Positions 10,007 through 17,736 of a stretch of 64,000 bases of DNA are shown here, in pieces. Every line of letters starts with the position of its first letter. The first letter of the stretch is position 1. The DNA lies in the NCBI GenBank assembly GCA_964458265.1, contig CAYWIF010000002.1:186001-250000 (forward strand). The letters are read 5' to 3'. This stretch comes from JAGVSR01 sp964458265. Its GTDB lineage: Bacteria > Pseudomonadota > Alphaproteobacteria > Rhizobiales > Hyphomicrobiaceae. The position numbers and the translations under genes were made by a program. Under the pieces are notes generated by a model, which did no database searches, was not told the origin of the DNA, and saw nothing but the letters and a program-made list of their open reading frames with translations.

Positions 10007-10682
10007 CCAGCCGGTTTCGATCTGCGGCAAGGCCTTCCGCGCCGATTATTCGGGCGCGCTGTACTGGCCGGCCGAAGACGCCTTGATCGTCGCCGATCTG
10101 CACCTGGAGAAAGGCTCCGCATTCGCGGCGAAGGGCATCATGTTGCCGCCTTACGACACGCGCGAAACCCTGACGCGCCTCGCTGAGGCGATTGACCGCT
10201 TTGCGGCTCAGACCGTCATCGCACTCGGCGACAGTTTGCACGACGAGGCCGGAGCCGCGCGTCTCACTCCCGAAGATCGCGAAAGCCTAGCGATCCTCCA
10301 GGAAGATCGCGAGTGGATCTGGATCACCGGCAATCACGACCCAAAGATTGCCCGCGAACTTGGCGGCCACGTCCTCGACGCTCTCACTGTCGAAGGCCTG
10401 ACATTCCGTCACGAGCCGTCGAACGGCCGTGTCACGCATGAGATCGCGGCACACCTTCATCCTGCCGCCAAGCTTTCGCTGCACGGCTATAGCTTCCGCC
10501 GTCCCTGCTTCGTATCAAATGGATTGCGGCTGGTGATGCCGGCCTTCGGCACCTACGCCGGCGGCCTCAACATCCTCGACGAGGCATTCGATCCGTTGTT
10601 CGGGTCGGACGGCATGGCCGTCTGGATGCTGGGCCAAGAAGGGCTTTACCCGGTCGCGCCGCGGCTCCTGCGGCCGGATTGA
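9954..10682 (+). CDS. pdeM: Ligase-associated DNA damage response endonuclease PdeM
   Basis: A 242-residue calcineurin-like metallophosphoesterase, the small partner of the Lhr-type helicase. The two-metal site motifs are all present: VADLHLEKG (D-x-H), ALGDSLHD, TGNHD and a C-terminal HGYSFRRP. Its start lies inside the 3' end of the helicase gene, implying translational coupling. Family members are described as nucleases or phosphodiesterases; the natural substrate is inferred to be damaged DNA ends. Confidence 0.93.
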   Translation: MAILALKPERLDAGEFNDQPVSICGKAFRADYSGALYWPAEDALIVADLHLEKGSAFAAKGIMLPPYDTRETLTRLAEAIDRFAAQTVIALGDSLHDEAGAARLTPEDRESLAILQEDREWIWITGNHDPKIARELGGHVLDALTVEGLTFRHEPSNGRVTHEIAAHLHPAAKLSLHGYSFRRPCFVSNGLRLVMPAFGTYAGGLNILDEAFDPLFGSDGMAVWMLGQEGLYPVAPRLLRPD

Positions 10683-10693
10683 AACGCCCGTTA

Positions 10694-11578
10694 TTAAGCC
10701 GCGCGCCGCCGCAACACAGCGGACGCGAGAAGCCCTGTCGCTAGCGCCAGCACCACCGCCACGAACCCGTAGAGAAACGGCCGCTCGAACGCAAATGCGT
10801 AAAGCCAGCGCTCGATGCCTTCGCGCTCGAGTACGACGCGCGCCTGATACCGGCTGAGAAGATTGCCATCGTGAAACAGATACACCCGCGCCGTCAGCGG
10901 CCCGACTGGAACCGTCGCCGGCAATCCGATCGTCGCCCGGAACAGGCTGCGGCCGGTGAAGATCACGCCGTAATCGTCACGTTTGAATAACCCCGCCGAA
11001 CGTTTGATCCTCCTGACCGCATCCTTGTAGGCGATCAGATCTTCGCTCGACACCCGCACAGCCGAATCCGCGGCCGCCGCCATGCGCACGGCCTCAAGAC
11101 CGATCCCGTTTTCGTCGAGCAGCGCGGTCTCGGCGAATTCCTCAAGCGGCCGGGTCGACGCGACGGCGTAGTAGCTGGGTACCGCGTTGAAGTTGAATGT
11201 CGATGTGTTGACCCAAAGCCCGCCGACACGCCCCTTCTTGCGGACCATGAGCTGCTGCGGCGCACCCTCGACAATGACGGCGACATCGTAAAAGCCGGAT
11301 TCCGCGCTTGGCTGACGGCTATTCTCGATCGTGCCGAAGACGAGGATCTCCGCACCCGAATAGCCCGAGGTGATGGCGATGGTCCGCGTTGAGACATCCG
11401 CTTCGACGCGCTCAGGAGGAAGTGGCGAGGGCTGCGCTGCTGGCCGAACGGCCGCCGGCTTCCGCTTGACCTTCGAAGCCGGCTGCGCCAGCGCGGCGCA
11501 ATCACCGGCAACCGGCACGGCCGGCCCGGCCGCCAGCCACCCGGCGCCTAGAACCATCAGGAAGATCACCCGCCTCAT
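10694..11578 (-). CDS. TIGR02186 family membrane-anchored protein
   Basis: A 294-residue exported protein with an N-terminal signal sequence (IFLMVLGAGWLAAGPAVPVA), a Pro/Lys-rich linker, a large extracytoplasmic domain and one C-terminal membrane helix (FLYGFVAVVLALATGLLASA) ending RRRAA. This fits the alphaproteobacterial TIGR02186/Alph_Pro_TM family, typically encoded next to a TauE/SafE permease. Its ATG overlaps the stop of the upstream permease gene (ATGA). The role is unknown; by context it could be a partner of the anion exporter. Confidence 0.88.
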   Translation of the reverse strand: MRRVIFLMVLGAGWLAAGPAVPVAGDCAALAQPASKVKRKPAAVRPAAQPSPLPPERVEADVSTRTIAITSGYSGAEILVFGTIENSRQPSAESGFYDVAVIVEGAPQQLMVRKKGRVGGLWVNTSTFNFNAVPSYYAVASTRPLEEFAETALLDENGIGLEAVRMAAAADSAVRVSSEDLIAYKDAVRRIKRSAGLFKRDDYGVIFTGRSLFRATIGLPATVPVGPLTARVYLFHDGNLLSRYQARVVLEREGIERWLYAFAFERPFLYGFVAVVLALATGLLASAVLRRRAA

Positions 11579-12501
11579 GGTGACCCCGCAACCGGTGCCA
11601 GGGAATAAAGTTCTCCCGGCGTGACCACGAGATCCCAGCCGAGCCTAAGGCAAACGAGCAGAACGATGCCGGCCAGCAGCAGCCGCAATTGCTCGCCCTT
11701 CAATTGGCTCCCAGCCGTCGCTCCGAATTGCGCACCCACGACGCCACCGATCATCAGGATGAACGCCAGCACAAGATCGACGGACGAAATGGTGCCCGCG
11801 TGCAGAATGGTGGCCGCTGCGGCCACGAAGACGGTCTGAAAGAGCGAGGTCCCGACGACCACATTCGTCGGAACGCGCAGGAGGTAAATCAGCGCCGGGA
11901 CCATCACGAACCCACCGCCCACGCCCATGATGGCGGCGAGAAACCCGACGAACGCCCCGATCAGAAATGGCGGAATAGCGCTGATGTACAGCTTGGAACG
12001 GTTGAACCGCATCTTGAACGGCAGCCCGTGCACCCAACTGTGCTCGCCCGGCCGCCGCGAAGAAGGACTGACCCCCGACTTCGACTGCCAAACAGTCTGC
12101 GCGCTTTCGATCAGCATCAGCGTGCCAATCACGCCAAGGAACAATACGTAACACAGCGAAATAAAGACATCGAATTGCCCCGCCTGCCGCAGGATGCGGA
12201 CGATCTCGACGCCGATCAGCGTGCCGATGAACCCGCCGCCCAGCAGCACGCTGCCGAGCTTGATATCGACGTTGTTGCGATTGTACTGCGCCACCGCCCC
12301 TGAAACGGACGACGCGACCAACTGTGCCGTCGATGTCCCCACCGCGACTGGCGCTGGAACTCCGGTAAATATCAGCAGCGGCGTGATCAGAAACCCGCCG
12401 CCGACGCCGAACAATCCCGAAATGAAGCCGACCGCCGCGCCCATGCCGAGGAGCACGAATACGCTCTCGGACATTTCGGCGATCGGCAGATAGACATTCA
12501 T
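11575..12501 (-). CDS. TauE/SafE family sulfite/sulfonate exporter-like permease
   Basis: A 308-residue polytopic membrane protein. The family's two repeats are visible in GLFGVGGGFLITPLLIFTGV near the N-terminus and AAIMGVGGGFVMVPALIYLL in the second half, each followed by a VGTS motif. About eight helices are expected. TauE/SafE proteins export sulfite, sulfonates or related organic anions; the substrate here is unknown. It is the first gene of a two-gene operon with the TIGR02186 protein, overlapping it by 4 bases. Confidence 0.93.
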   Translation of the reverse strand: MNVYLPIAEMSESVFVLLGMGAAVGFISGLFGVGGGFLITPLLIFTGVPAPVAVGTSTAQLVASSVSGAVAQYNRNNVDIKLGSVLLGGGFIGTLIGVEIVRILRQAGQFDVFISLCYVLFLGVIGTLMLIESAQTVWQSKSGVSPSSRRPGEHSWVHGLPFKMRFNRSKLYISAIPPFLIGAFVGFLAAIMGVGGGFVMVPALIYLLRVPTNVVVGTSLFQTVFVAAAATILHAGTISSVDLVLAFILMIGGVVGAQFGATAGSQLKGEQLRLLLAGIVLLVCLRLGWDLVVTPGELYSLAPVAGSP

Positions 12502-12657
12502 CGGGTGGGGTGGCTCATGCGCGAGGATCTGCCGTCTGCAGACCGCCGACGGCTCCTGAGACCGTAAAGGAGCCGGACGGCGCTTGCCACCAGCACCCTG
12601 CAGAAAGGTATCCGGCGGCGCGCGGGCGTGGCGCGAATGCCGCTTCTAAGCGCTGCG

Positions 12658-15600
12658 TCAGCCGTCCTGCCGCTTCTTCCAGTCTTCCCCGGCCACACGG
12701 GCGTCGTTGACCAACGAAACGGTGCGCTTGGCCTCGAACGACGCGACGTCCCGATCCGCCGCAAAGCGCTGGTCGGCGGTGACCTGCGACTTTAGAGCAT
12801 CGCGGCGGCGCAGGGCCTCCGCGTCCCCGCCCTGCCCGGCCAGAGAATACCACTTGAGTGCGCGAACGGGATCTTTCGCCACGCCCAATCCGTTCTCGTG
12901 CAGCACGGCCAAATTGAACTGGCTGTCGGCAAGCCCGTATTCGGCGGCTTTGCCGAACCACGTTGCGGCCGTTGTGTAATCCGGATGACCGGAACCACGG
13001 CCGGCACTCAGCACGGCAAGATTGTGCATGGCCTTCACATGGCCCTGCTCGGCCGCGCGCTGGTACCACATCTGGGCGCGTGCCAGATCGGCTTTGACCC
13101 CCAACCCGCGCTCGTACAGCGTGCCGAGCCTATATTGGGACTGCGCGAAACCTTGCGACGCGGACTTCTGGTACCAGATGATCGCCTCGTGGAAATTCTG
13201 TGGCGTGCCTTTGCCTTCTGCAAGACGAGCACCGACCTCGAACGCGGCCGACGGATCGCCGTTGGCAGCCGCCATGCGTAATGACAGCGGCCCCACGGTC
13301 GCCGGCGGCAGCGAAAGTTGGCTGAAGGTCTTTGCGTTCCCCGTGGCTGGAATATCGATCGTCTCGCCCGGCATCGCGGCGACGGCAAGCGACGCAGGCG
13401 TAGCCTTTATGGCGGCCGTTTCAGTTGTATTCGCGGAAATCGCCTTAGCCGATTGCCTTGCGACCTCCTCTGGCATCAAGTCCGCGGGCGAAAGGCGCGA
13501 CGCGTTTGAACCGAGACGAGACGATAGGGCGGCGAAGTTCTGCTGCGACTGCAGATGAACGATTTCCTGGGCGCTCGGTTGCCGGCCGCCGTCTTGAAGA
13601 ACGATACCATGCGGCGTCTGCCCAGGTGTCTGCTGGACAACGTCCGCCTGAGACTGCTTCTCAAGGCGCTCCCCGGCGCCGGATGATGTATCGCCTTCGA
13701 GGCCCGGCGCTTCGAGGTTCGTCTGCGGCCCGGCAGAACCGGCGCCGTCAGGCGATCCACTGTCAACCGGCGCAGGCACGGGAACCGCCGCCTGTTCATC
13801 CTGCGGCAATTCGAAACCGGGCCCTTCCCCGGTTGTGGGCGACGGCTCGGCCGCTTTCGGCGCGGCCGGCACATCGATGACCATGTCACCCGCGGCATCC
13901 CCGGCGGATTGAGCATCGGCGCCTGCGACAGGCTCGCTGGTCTGCGTTTGCGTGACGGCGGCAGGCGTCGTCGACGCCGGACCGGAATTGCGCGACTTCG
14001 CCAACAGCGCCGCACCGCTCACCGCGATGACCAGACACAGGGCCAGTGCGGTCAACCGCGGTTTGCGCAGCGAACTCACGGCGGCGGGAACCTCAGGCGC
14101 ACTTGGAGGAACTGTCGCCCGCGGCAGCCCCCGGGCTGCCCGGTTGGCAGCGGCTGACAGAGCAGGACCGGCATCCATCTCGGGCGCGGCGGAGGCGGCC
14201 CGCATTTTCGCCCGCTGCGCGTCGGCAACGAAATCCTGCCTCAGTTTGTCGATTGCGGGACTGACGCCCGTTAGCGGTGGCGGCACGAGAGCGGTAGCAG
14301 GCGTCATCGTAGCCGCGGGGACCACGGACGGGGGCGCGGCAAAGTCAGACTGGCGCGGCACGCGCACGGGAGCCGTTTCCGCATGGTCCGGCGCTCCGAA
14401 ATCCTGGAACACCGGAGGTGTGTCAACGCTGGATGTCGCGCCGAAATGCTCACGGGCCGGGACATTCGCCTGCGCCAACTCCAAGGCATCGATGCGGTCG
14501 AGCAGGCGGATCATGGCCTGCTGCACGGTGTCAAGCATCGTGAACGTCTGCTCGTCCGAATGGCGGCGATCATGGATCATGCTCCGAAGCAGAGAACCCA
14601 AATCGTCGATCCGCGTATCGCGGCCGTCGTTGCCGAGCCGAGCCGCCAATCGCTCGGCCACTTCCTCCGCCGTCGAACTGGCCAGCGATTTGAGATCCGG
14701 CACTGCGGCCGAAAGCGAGCTGTCGCCAGCAACACGCGTTGCCGTGTTTGAAGACAAATGGTCAATCACGGCTTGGAGCTGTTGTTCAATTCCGTCGAGA
14801 CGCCCAAGTTGCTGCTCGGTCTGTTCGAGATGTGCGGCAAGATCCTGAAACTGGCTTTCGAGATGGCGGAGGCTTTCGACATCCGTGCGCATAGCCACGT
14901 CCCCAAGCACCGAGCCCATGCGCTCTTCGAACTGCTCGAAACGTAAACCGAAGCTGTCGACGCTGAAGTCACCCCTGAGATCGGTGATCGACTGTTCGAC
15001 GCGGCGTGCAATGTCCGAAAGACGCTGGTCTAGCCAAGCGCGATGCACGCCCGCATCCGGTTTCATCGAAGATGCTGCATCGAGAACGTCGAACGCCGGT
15101 GGGACGGACGTTGGCTTCGCTGCAACCGTATCCGGCATCGTGTCAGGTGTTGCGGAAGGCTGCGACGTCGGCGAACGCGGCGACGTGCGGACGAGCGCGG
15201 CGTCGCTCTCCTCGTAAATGCGGGTCAGTGCTTCCGCATCGACCGCACCCCAAGGAGCCTCGTTGTCGTCTCCGACCAAGTCGAAAGGATCGATCCCCGC
15301 CGTGCTCGCGGCCCGGACTGGAGGCAACGCGGACGTCGCCGCCGAACGGAGTGCGGCTGGCGCATCGAAACCGAGGTTCACCGGCGGCACGCCCGCGCCT
15401 TCGTCCATCGCGTCAATCTTCTGCGCCAGCCCCGCCAGCCCATGTTCAATCCGTTGGTAGACGGGCGCCGCTCCGGCAGGCACGCTGTCGCGGACCGTTC
15501 CTGCCGCGCGGCTCAGTGCGCCAAGTCTTTCGCGAAGATCCTGCAGCAGACCGGTATGCCGCTGGTCCACGTCGTCAATCTGCGTGGAGATCGTTTTTAA

Positions 15601-15687
15601 GAGCGACCTGAGTTCGGCAGGCACATCGAGTTCATGTGCGGCCGCGGCCGCTTCGATATCCTGGTAACCCGGTTCCGTGGTCGACAT
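12658..15687 (-). CDS. Large Sel1-repeat single-pass membrane protein (PodJ-like architecture)
   Basis: A 1009-residue protein. The N-terminal half (about 1-540) is cytoplasmic, rich in Ala, Asp and Ser, with coiled-coil-prone stretches such as LESQFQDLAAHLEQTEQQLG. One membrane helix follows near 541-563 (LTALALCLVIAVSGAALLA), then a Pro/Ala/Gly-rich linker and a C-terminal block of at least four Sel1/TPR-like repeats (for example AIIWYQKSASQGFAQSQYRL). This order matches PodJ-type polar localisation factors of alphaproteobacteria; I see no peptidoglycan-binding domain after the repeats. The PodJ assignment is an inference from architecture. It is transcribed alone. Confidence 0.8.
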   Translation of the reverse strand: MSTTEPGYQDIEAAAAAHELDVPAELRSLLKTISTQIDDVDQRHTGLLQDLRERLGALSRAAGTVRDSVPAGAAPVYQRIEHGLAGLAQKIDAMDEGAGVPPVNLGFDAPAALRSAATSALPPVRAASTAGIDPFDLVGDDNEAPWGAVDAEALTRIYEESDAALVRTSPRSPTSQPSATPDTMPDTVAAKPTSVPPAFDVLDAASSMKPDAGVHRAWLDQRLSDIARRVEQSITDLRGDFSVDSFGLRFEQFEERMGSVLGDVAMRTDVESLRHLESQFQDLAAHLEQTEQQLGRLDGIEQQLQAVIDHLSSNTATRVAGDSSLSAAVPDLKSLASSTAEEVAERLAARLGNDGRDTRIDDLGSLLRSMIHDRRHSDEQTFTMLDTVQQAMIRLLDRIDALELAQANVPAREHFGATSSVDTPPVFQDFGAPDHAETAPVRVPRQSDFAAPPSVVPAATMTPATALVPPPLTGVSPAIDKLRQDFVADAQRAKMRAASAAPEMDAGPALSAAANRAARGLPRATVPPSAPEVPAAVSSLRKPRLTALALCLVIAVSGAALLAKSRNSGPASTTPAAVTQTQTSEPVAGADAQSAGDAAGDMVIDVPAAPKAAEPSPTTGEGPGFELPQDEQAAVPVPAPVDSGSPDGAGSAGPQTNLEAPGLEGDTSSGAGERLEKQSQADVVQQTPGQTPHGIVLQDGGRQPSAQEIVHLQSQQNFAALSSRLGSNASRLSPADLMPEEVARQSAKAISANTTETAAIKATPASLAVAAMPGETIDIPATGNAKTFSQLSLPPATVGPLSLRMAAANGDPSAAFEVGARLAEGKGTPQNFHEAIIWYQKSASQGFAQSQYRLGTLYERGLGVKADLARAQMWYQRAAEQGHVKAMHNLAVLSAGRGSGHPDYTTAATWFGKAAEYGLADSQFNLAVLHENGLGVAKDPVRALKWYSLAGQGGDAEALRRRDALKSQVTADQRFAADRDVASFEAKRTVSLVNDARVAGEDWKKRQDG

Positions 15688-15986
15688 GTCGTACGTCCTT
15701 CGGGTCGCGCGCGGCGACGGATAGGCCCGGGACGGTCGAAATCGGTCTCTGGACCGGGGTCCGGATGATTGCGCCGCACGGGGAATTGGCTGGGCTGGCG
15801 TTCACGCGGCACGGGAGAACGGCCCCTCGCGACGAAGGTCTCAGCCGCCAGTAAACGGGTGGTTAAATTCAGCTCAAAAAAGAGAAACGGCCCGTGATTT
15901 CAGGCTTCCAGCCAACTTACGGCGGAGCGCAGCCGGCCCGTTTCGGCTTGGAGAGCCGCAGGGCGTCAGGTGATTCGGGGTACGTC

Positions 15987-16646
15987 TCAGGCGGCACCGG
16001 AGCGAAGCACGGCCAACCCGGCCAGTACGCGCTCGCGGATCAGGTCGCCCTCGGGCCACTCATTGGAGGTATCGTCCGCATCCTCGAACACCTCAGGCAC
16101 GAGCAACTCTCGCATATTGCCCAGATCGTCGCTCGCGATAGCGGCTTTCACGTCCCCCACGACCATGATTTCGTGATCGCAATCGATCAGCCCGCGTGCC
16201 GTAAGACCGCCGCCGACGAGAAACGCCCCGTTGTCGCCGTCGCACAGCACCAGGCCACCCGCATCCACTGATCCAAGTACCACAATGGTGGACGCCGCCT
16301 TGACGATATCGCCGGCCTTCAGACTGCCCGCGACGAGGAGCGACGGGCCGCCCTCGACGTCAGAATTGAAAATGCGTCCTGTGACCGTCAGATCGCCGGT
16401 CGCGACGAGACAAGCGTACCCACGGGTGAACGGCTCGGCATCGCTCTCCAGCACAAGATCGTCTTCGATCAGCGCTCCGGGCCCGAGCACGAGTGCCCTT
16501 TTTTCCGGATGATCGACCAGGATCTGCTCCACCCAATCACGAAAAGGACCGCAGCCGTCGAGGCCCGCATCGGCGATCAATTGGCCGAACTGCTGGACAA
16601 TTGCGTCGAGCGCGGCGGAACTCCCCTGATCTGCGATTTTCGTCAT
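15987..16646 (-). CDS. Bactofilin-like / polymer-forming beta-helix protein
   Basis: A 219-residue protein with the start chosen at 16646 (MTKIADQGS); a frame extension to 16694 looks non-coding. The middle of the protein is a run of short glycine-punctuated beta segments (LVATGDLTVTGRIFN, LLVAGSLKAGD, IVVLGSVDAGG, IMVVGDVKA), as in bactofilins and other right-handed beta-helix scaffolds. The N-terminal 50 residues are helical in character. Function unknown. It lies downstream of pqqA copy 1 on the same strand, but a terminator separates them. Confidence 0.62.
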   Translation of the reverse strand: MTKIADQGSSAALDAIVQQFGQLIADAGLDGCGPFRDWVEQILVDHPEKRALVLGPGALIEDDLVLESDAEPFTRGYACLVATGDLTVTGRIFNSDVEGGPSLLVAGSLKAGDIVKAASTIVVLGSVDAGGLVLCDGDNGAFLVGGGLTARGLIDCDHEIMVVGDVKAAIASDDLGNMRELLVPEVFEDADDTSNEWPEGDLIRERVLAGLAVLRSGAA

Positions 16647-16740
16647 GATGTCTGGCCGGCCCCCATCCCGGCCGTCGTTGGCCGATTCAAGCAAAGCCTA
16701 TCAAACCGACCGGGCAGTATCGAGACAGTCGTGTCGGGGC

Positions 16741-16775
16741 CAAAACAAATGCGGCGGCTCGTGAGAGCCGCCGCA
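16741..16775 (-). terminator. Intrinsic terminator of pqqA copy 1
   Basis: An 11-bp perfect stem (arms 16750-16760 and 16765-16775, loop of four) is followed on the minus strand by TTTGTTTTG. It begins about 30 bases after the pqqA stop. Confidence 0.88.
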
Positions 16776-16803
16776 CCTTTAAAACCGCTTGAGCGAGATG
16801 ACG

Positions 16804-16893
16804 TTAGATAACGTCGATCTCAGCCGGCAGGTACGAGGTAACCTCGAGGCCGACTTCCTGCTCGCGAACGGCGGGCTTGGTCCAGGTCTTCAT
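16804..16893 (-). CDS. pqqA: PQQ precursor peptide PqqA, copy 1
   Basis: A 29-residue ribosomally made peptide, the substrate from which pyrroloquinoline quinone is built. The conserved Glu17-x3-Tyr21 pair sits in GLEVTSYLPAEI; PqqE cross-links these two residues on peptide held by PqqD. The ATG at 16893 has GGAGG 8 bases upstream, deciding against the longer in-frame start at 16995. The peptide is identical to copies 2 and 3, but the gene differs from each at six third-codon positions. No pqqBCDE genes are in the window. Confidence 0.95.
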   Translation of the reverse strand: MKTWTKPAVREQEVGLEVTSYLPAEIDVI

Positions 16894-16970
16894 GGTGTTT
16901 TCCTCCAATTGCCTCGCCGGATAACCCCCGTCGAGGTGCTTCTGATATAGGGACTGTTGGCCATAACAAC

Positions 16971-17000
16971 AAATCGCAATCACGTGAGATTTCAATCAGA
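16971..17000 (-). promoter_or_regulatory. Conserved upstream box of pqqA copy 1
   Basis: A 30-base block 78 bases before the start codon, reading on the minus strand TCTCACG-N3-TTGCGATTTG with CTGAT at its 5' end. Similar blocks lie 75 and 84 bases before copies 2 and 3, while flanking DNA is diverged. It is probably a promoter or activator site; the exact function is inferred. Confidence 0.55.
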
Positions 17001-17090
17001 GTGTCTTATGACACTTCGCTACTAGACTGATGGGCACAGTTCGAACTTTACCGGCCCGTGAACGTCGCGACAGCGCTCTGCAAGGCAGCA

Positions 17091-17136
17091 GCCAAAACGA
17101 CGGCGCGGCGACTGCGATATGCAGCCGCCGCGCCGT
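17091..17136 (-). terminator. Intrinsic terminator of pqqA copy 2
   Basis: A 16-bp stem with one mismatch (arms 17100-17115 and 17121-17136), followed on the minus strand by CGTTTTGG. It starts 25 bases after the copy 2 stop. The stem sequence differs from those after copies 1 and 3. Confidence 0.83.
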
Positions 17137-17161
17137 TGAATTCCGTAGGTAGAAACGACGT

Positions 17162-17251
17162 TTAGATGACGTCGATTTCGGCCGGCAGGTACGACGTAAC
17201 TTCGAGGCCGACTTCCTGCTCGCGAACGGCGGGTTTGGTCCAGGTCTTCAT
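17162..17251 (-). CDS. pqqA: PQQ precursor peptide PqqA, copy 2
   Basis: Encodes exactly the same 29 residues as copy 1, including Glu17 and Tyr21. ATG at 17251 has GGAGGAGATCATC directly before it. It is too short for usual ORF cutoffs. It differs from copy 3 at two synonymous positions and from copy 1 at six. It has its own upstream box and terminator. Confidence 0.95.
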   Translation of the reverse strand: MKTWTKPAVREQEVGLEVTSYLPAEIDVI

Positions 17252-17325
17252 GATGATCTCCTCCAAATGCGGGCTAAACTCCCGAGCCCGATGACATGAA
17301 ACTAGCCCCCAACTCCGATAACTAC

Positions 17326-17354
17326 AAATCGCAAGTTCGTGAGAATCTCATCAG
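17326..17354 (-). promoter_or_regulatory. Conserved upstream box of pqqA copy 2
   Basis: Near-identical to the box of copy 3: on the minus strand ATTCTCACGAACTTGCGATT, with CTGATGAG just 5'. It lies 75 bases before the start codon. Confidence 0.55.
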
Positions 17355-17410
17355 TTTGACTGATCAAATGGCCTTTTTTCCCTGATCAGGCGCGGCACAA
17401 CCAAACCCCG

Positions 17411-17452
17411 CAAAAACAAAGACGCGGTGGTTGCCATCGCAACCACCGCGTC
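17411..17452 (-). terminator. Intrinsic terminator of pqqA copy 3
   Basis: A perfect 14-bp stem (arms 17421-17434 and 17439-17452, four-base loop) followed on the minus strand by TTTGTTTTTG. It isolates copy 3 from copy 2. Confidence 0.9.
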
Positions 17453-17477
17453 CAAATCTCGATCCGTGGACCGACGT

Positions 17478-17567
17478 TTAGATGACGTCGATTTCGGCCG
17501 GCAGGTACGACGTAACTTCGAGGCCGACTTCCTGCTCACGAACGGCGGGCTTGGTCCAGGTCTTCAT
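17478..17567 (-). CDS. pqqA: PQQ precursor peptide PqqA, copy 3
   Basis: The third gene for the same 29-residue peptide, with GGAGGAGATCATT before the ATG at 17567. All changes from the other copies are synonymous. It lies just downstream of polA's stop on the same strand, but its own upstream box suggests separate transcription. Confidence 0.95.
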   Translation of the reverse strand: MKTWTKPAVREQEVGLEVTSYLPAEIDVI

Positions 17568-17650
17568 AATGATCTCCTCCAGATTTACGTTGCCGGGATC
17601 TCCATCCGGCTTCGAATGACGTTGATGTACCGCCCCCGCCGCACACGTTC

Positions 17651-17680
17651 AAATCGCAAGTTCGTGAGAATTCGATCAGA
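17651..17680 (-). promoter_or_regulatory. Conserved upstream box of pqqA copy 3
   Basis: Same element as before copies 1 and 2, on the minus strand CTGATCGAATTCTCACGAAC followed by TTGCGATTTG, 84 bases before the start codon. Confidence 0.55.
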
Positions 17681-17736
17681 TTTTCTGACCCACGGGAAAA
17701 AGTCTTCTGATCGATCTCCGCTCCGGCGGCACCAGC

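Noticed and set aside
17326..17354. Sigma-54 promoter in the pqqA box
   Set aside because: The TCACG-N3-TTGC part lacks the invariant GG at -24 and has 3 rather than 4 spacer bases before TTGC.
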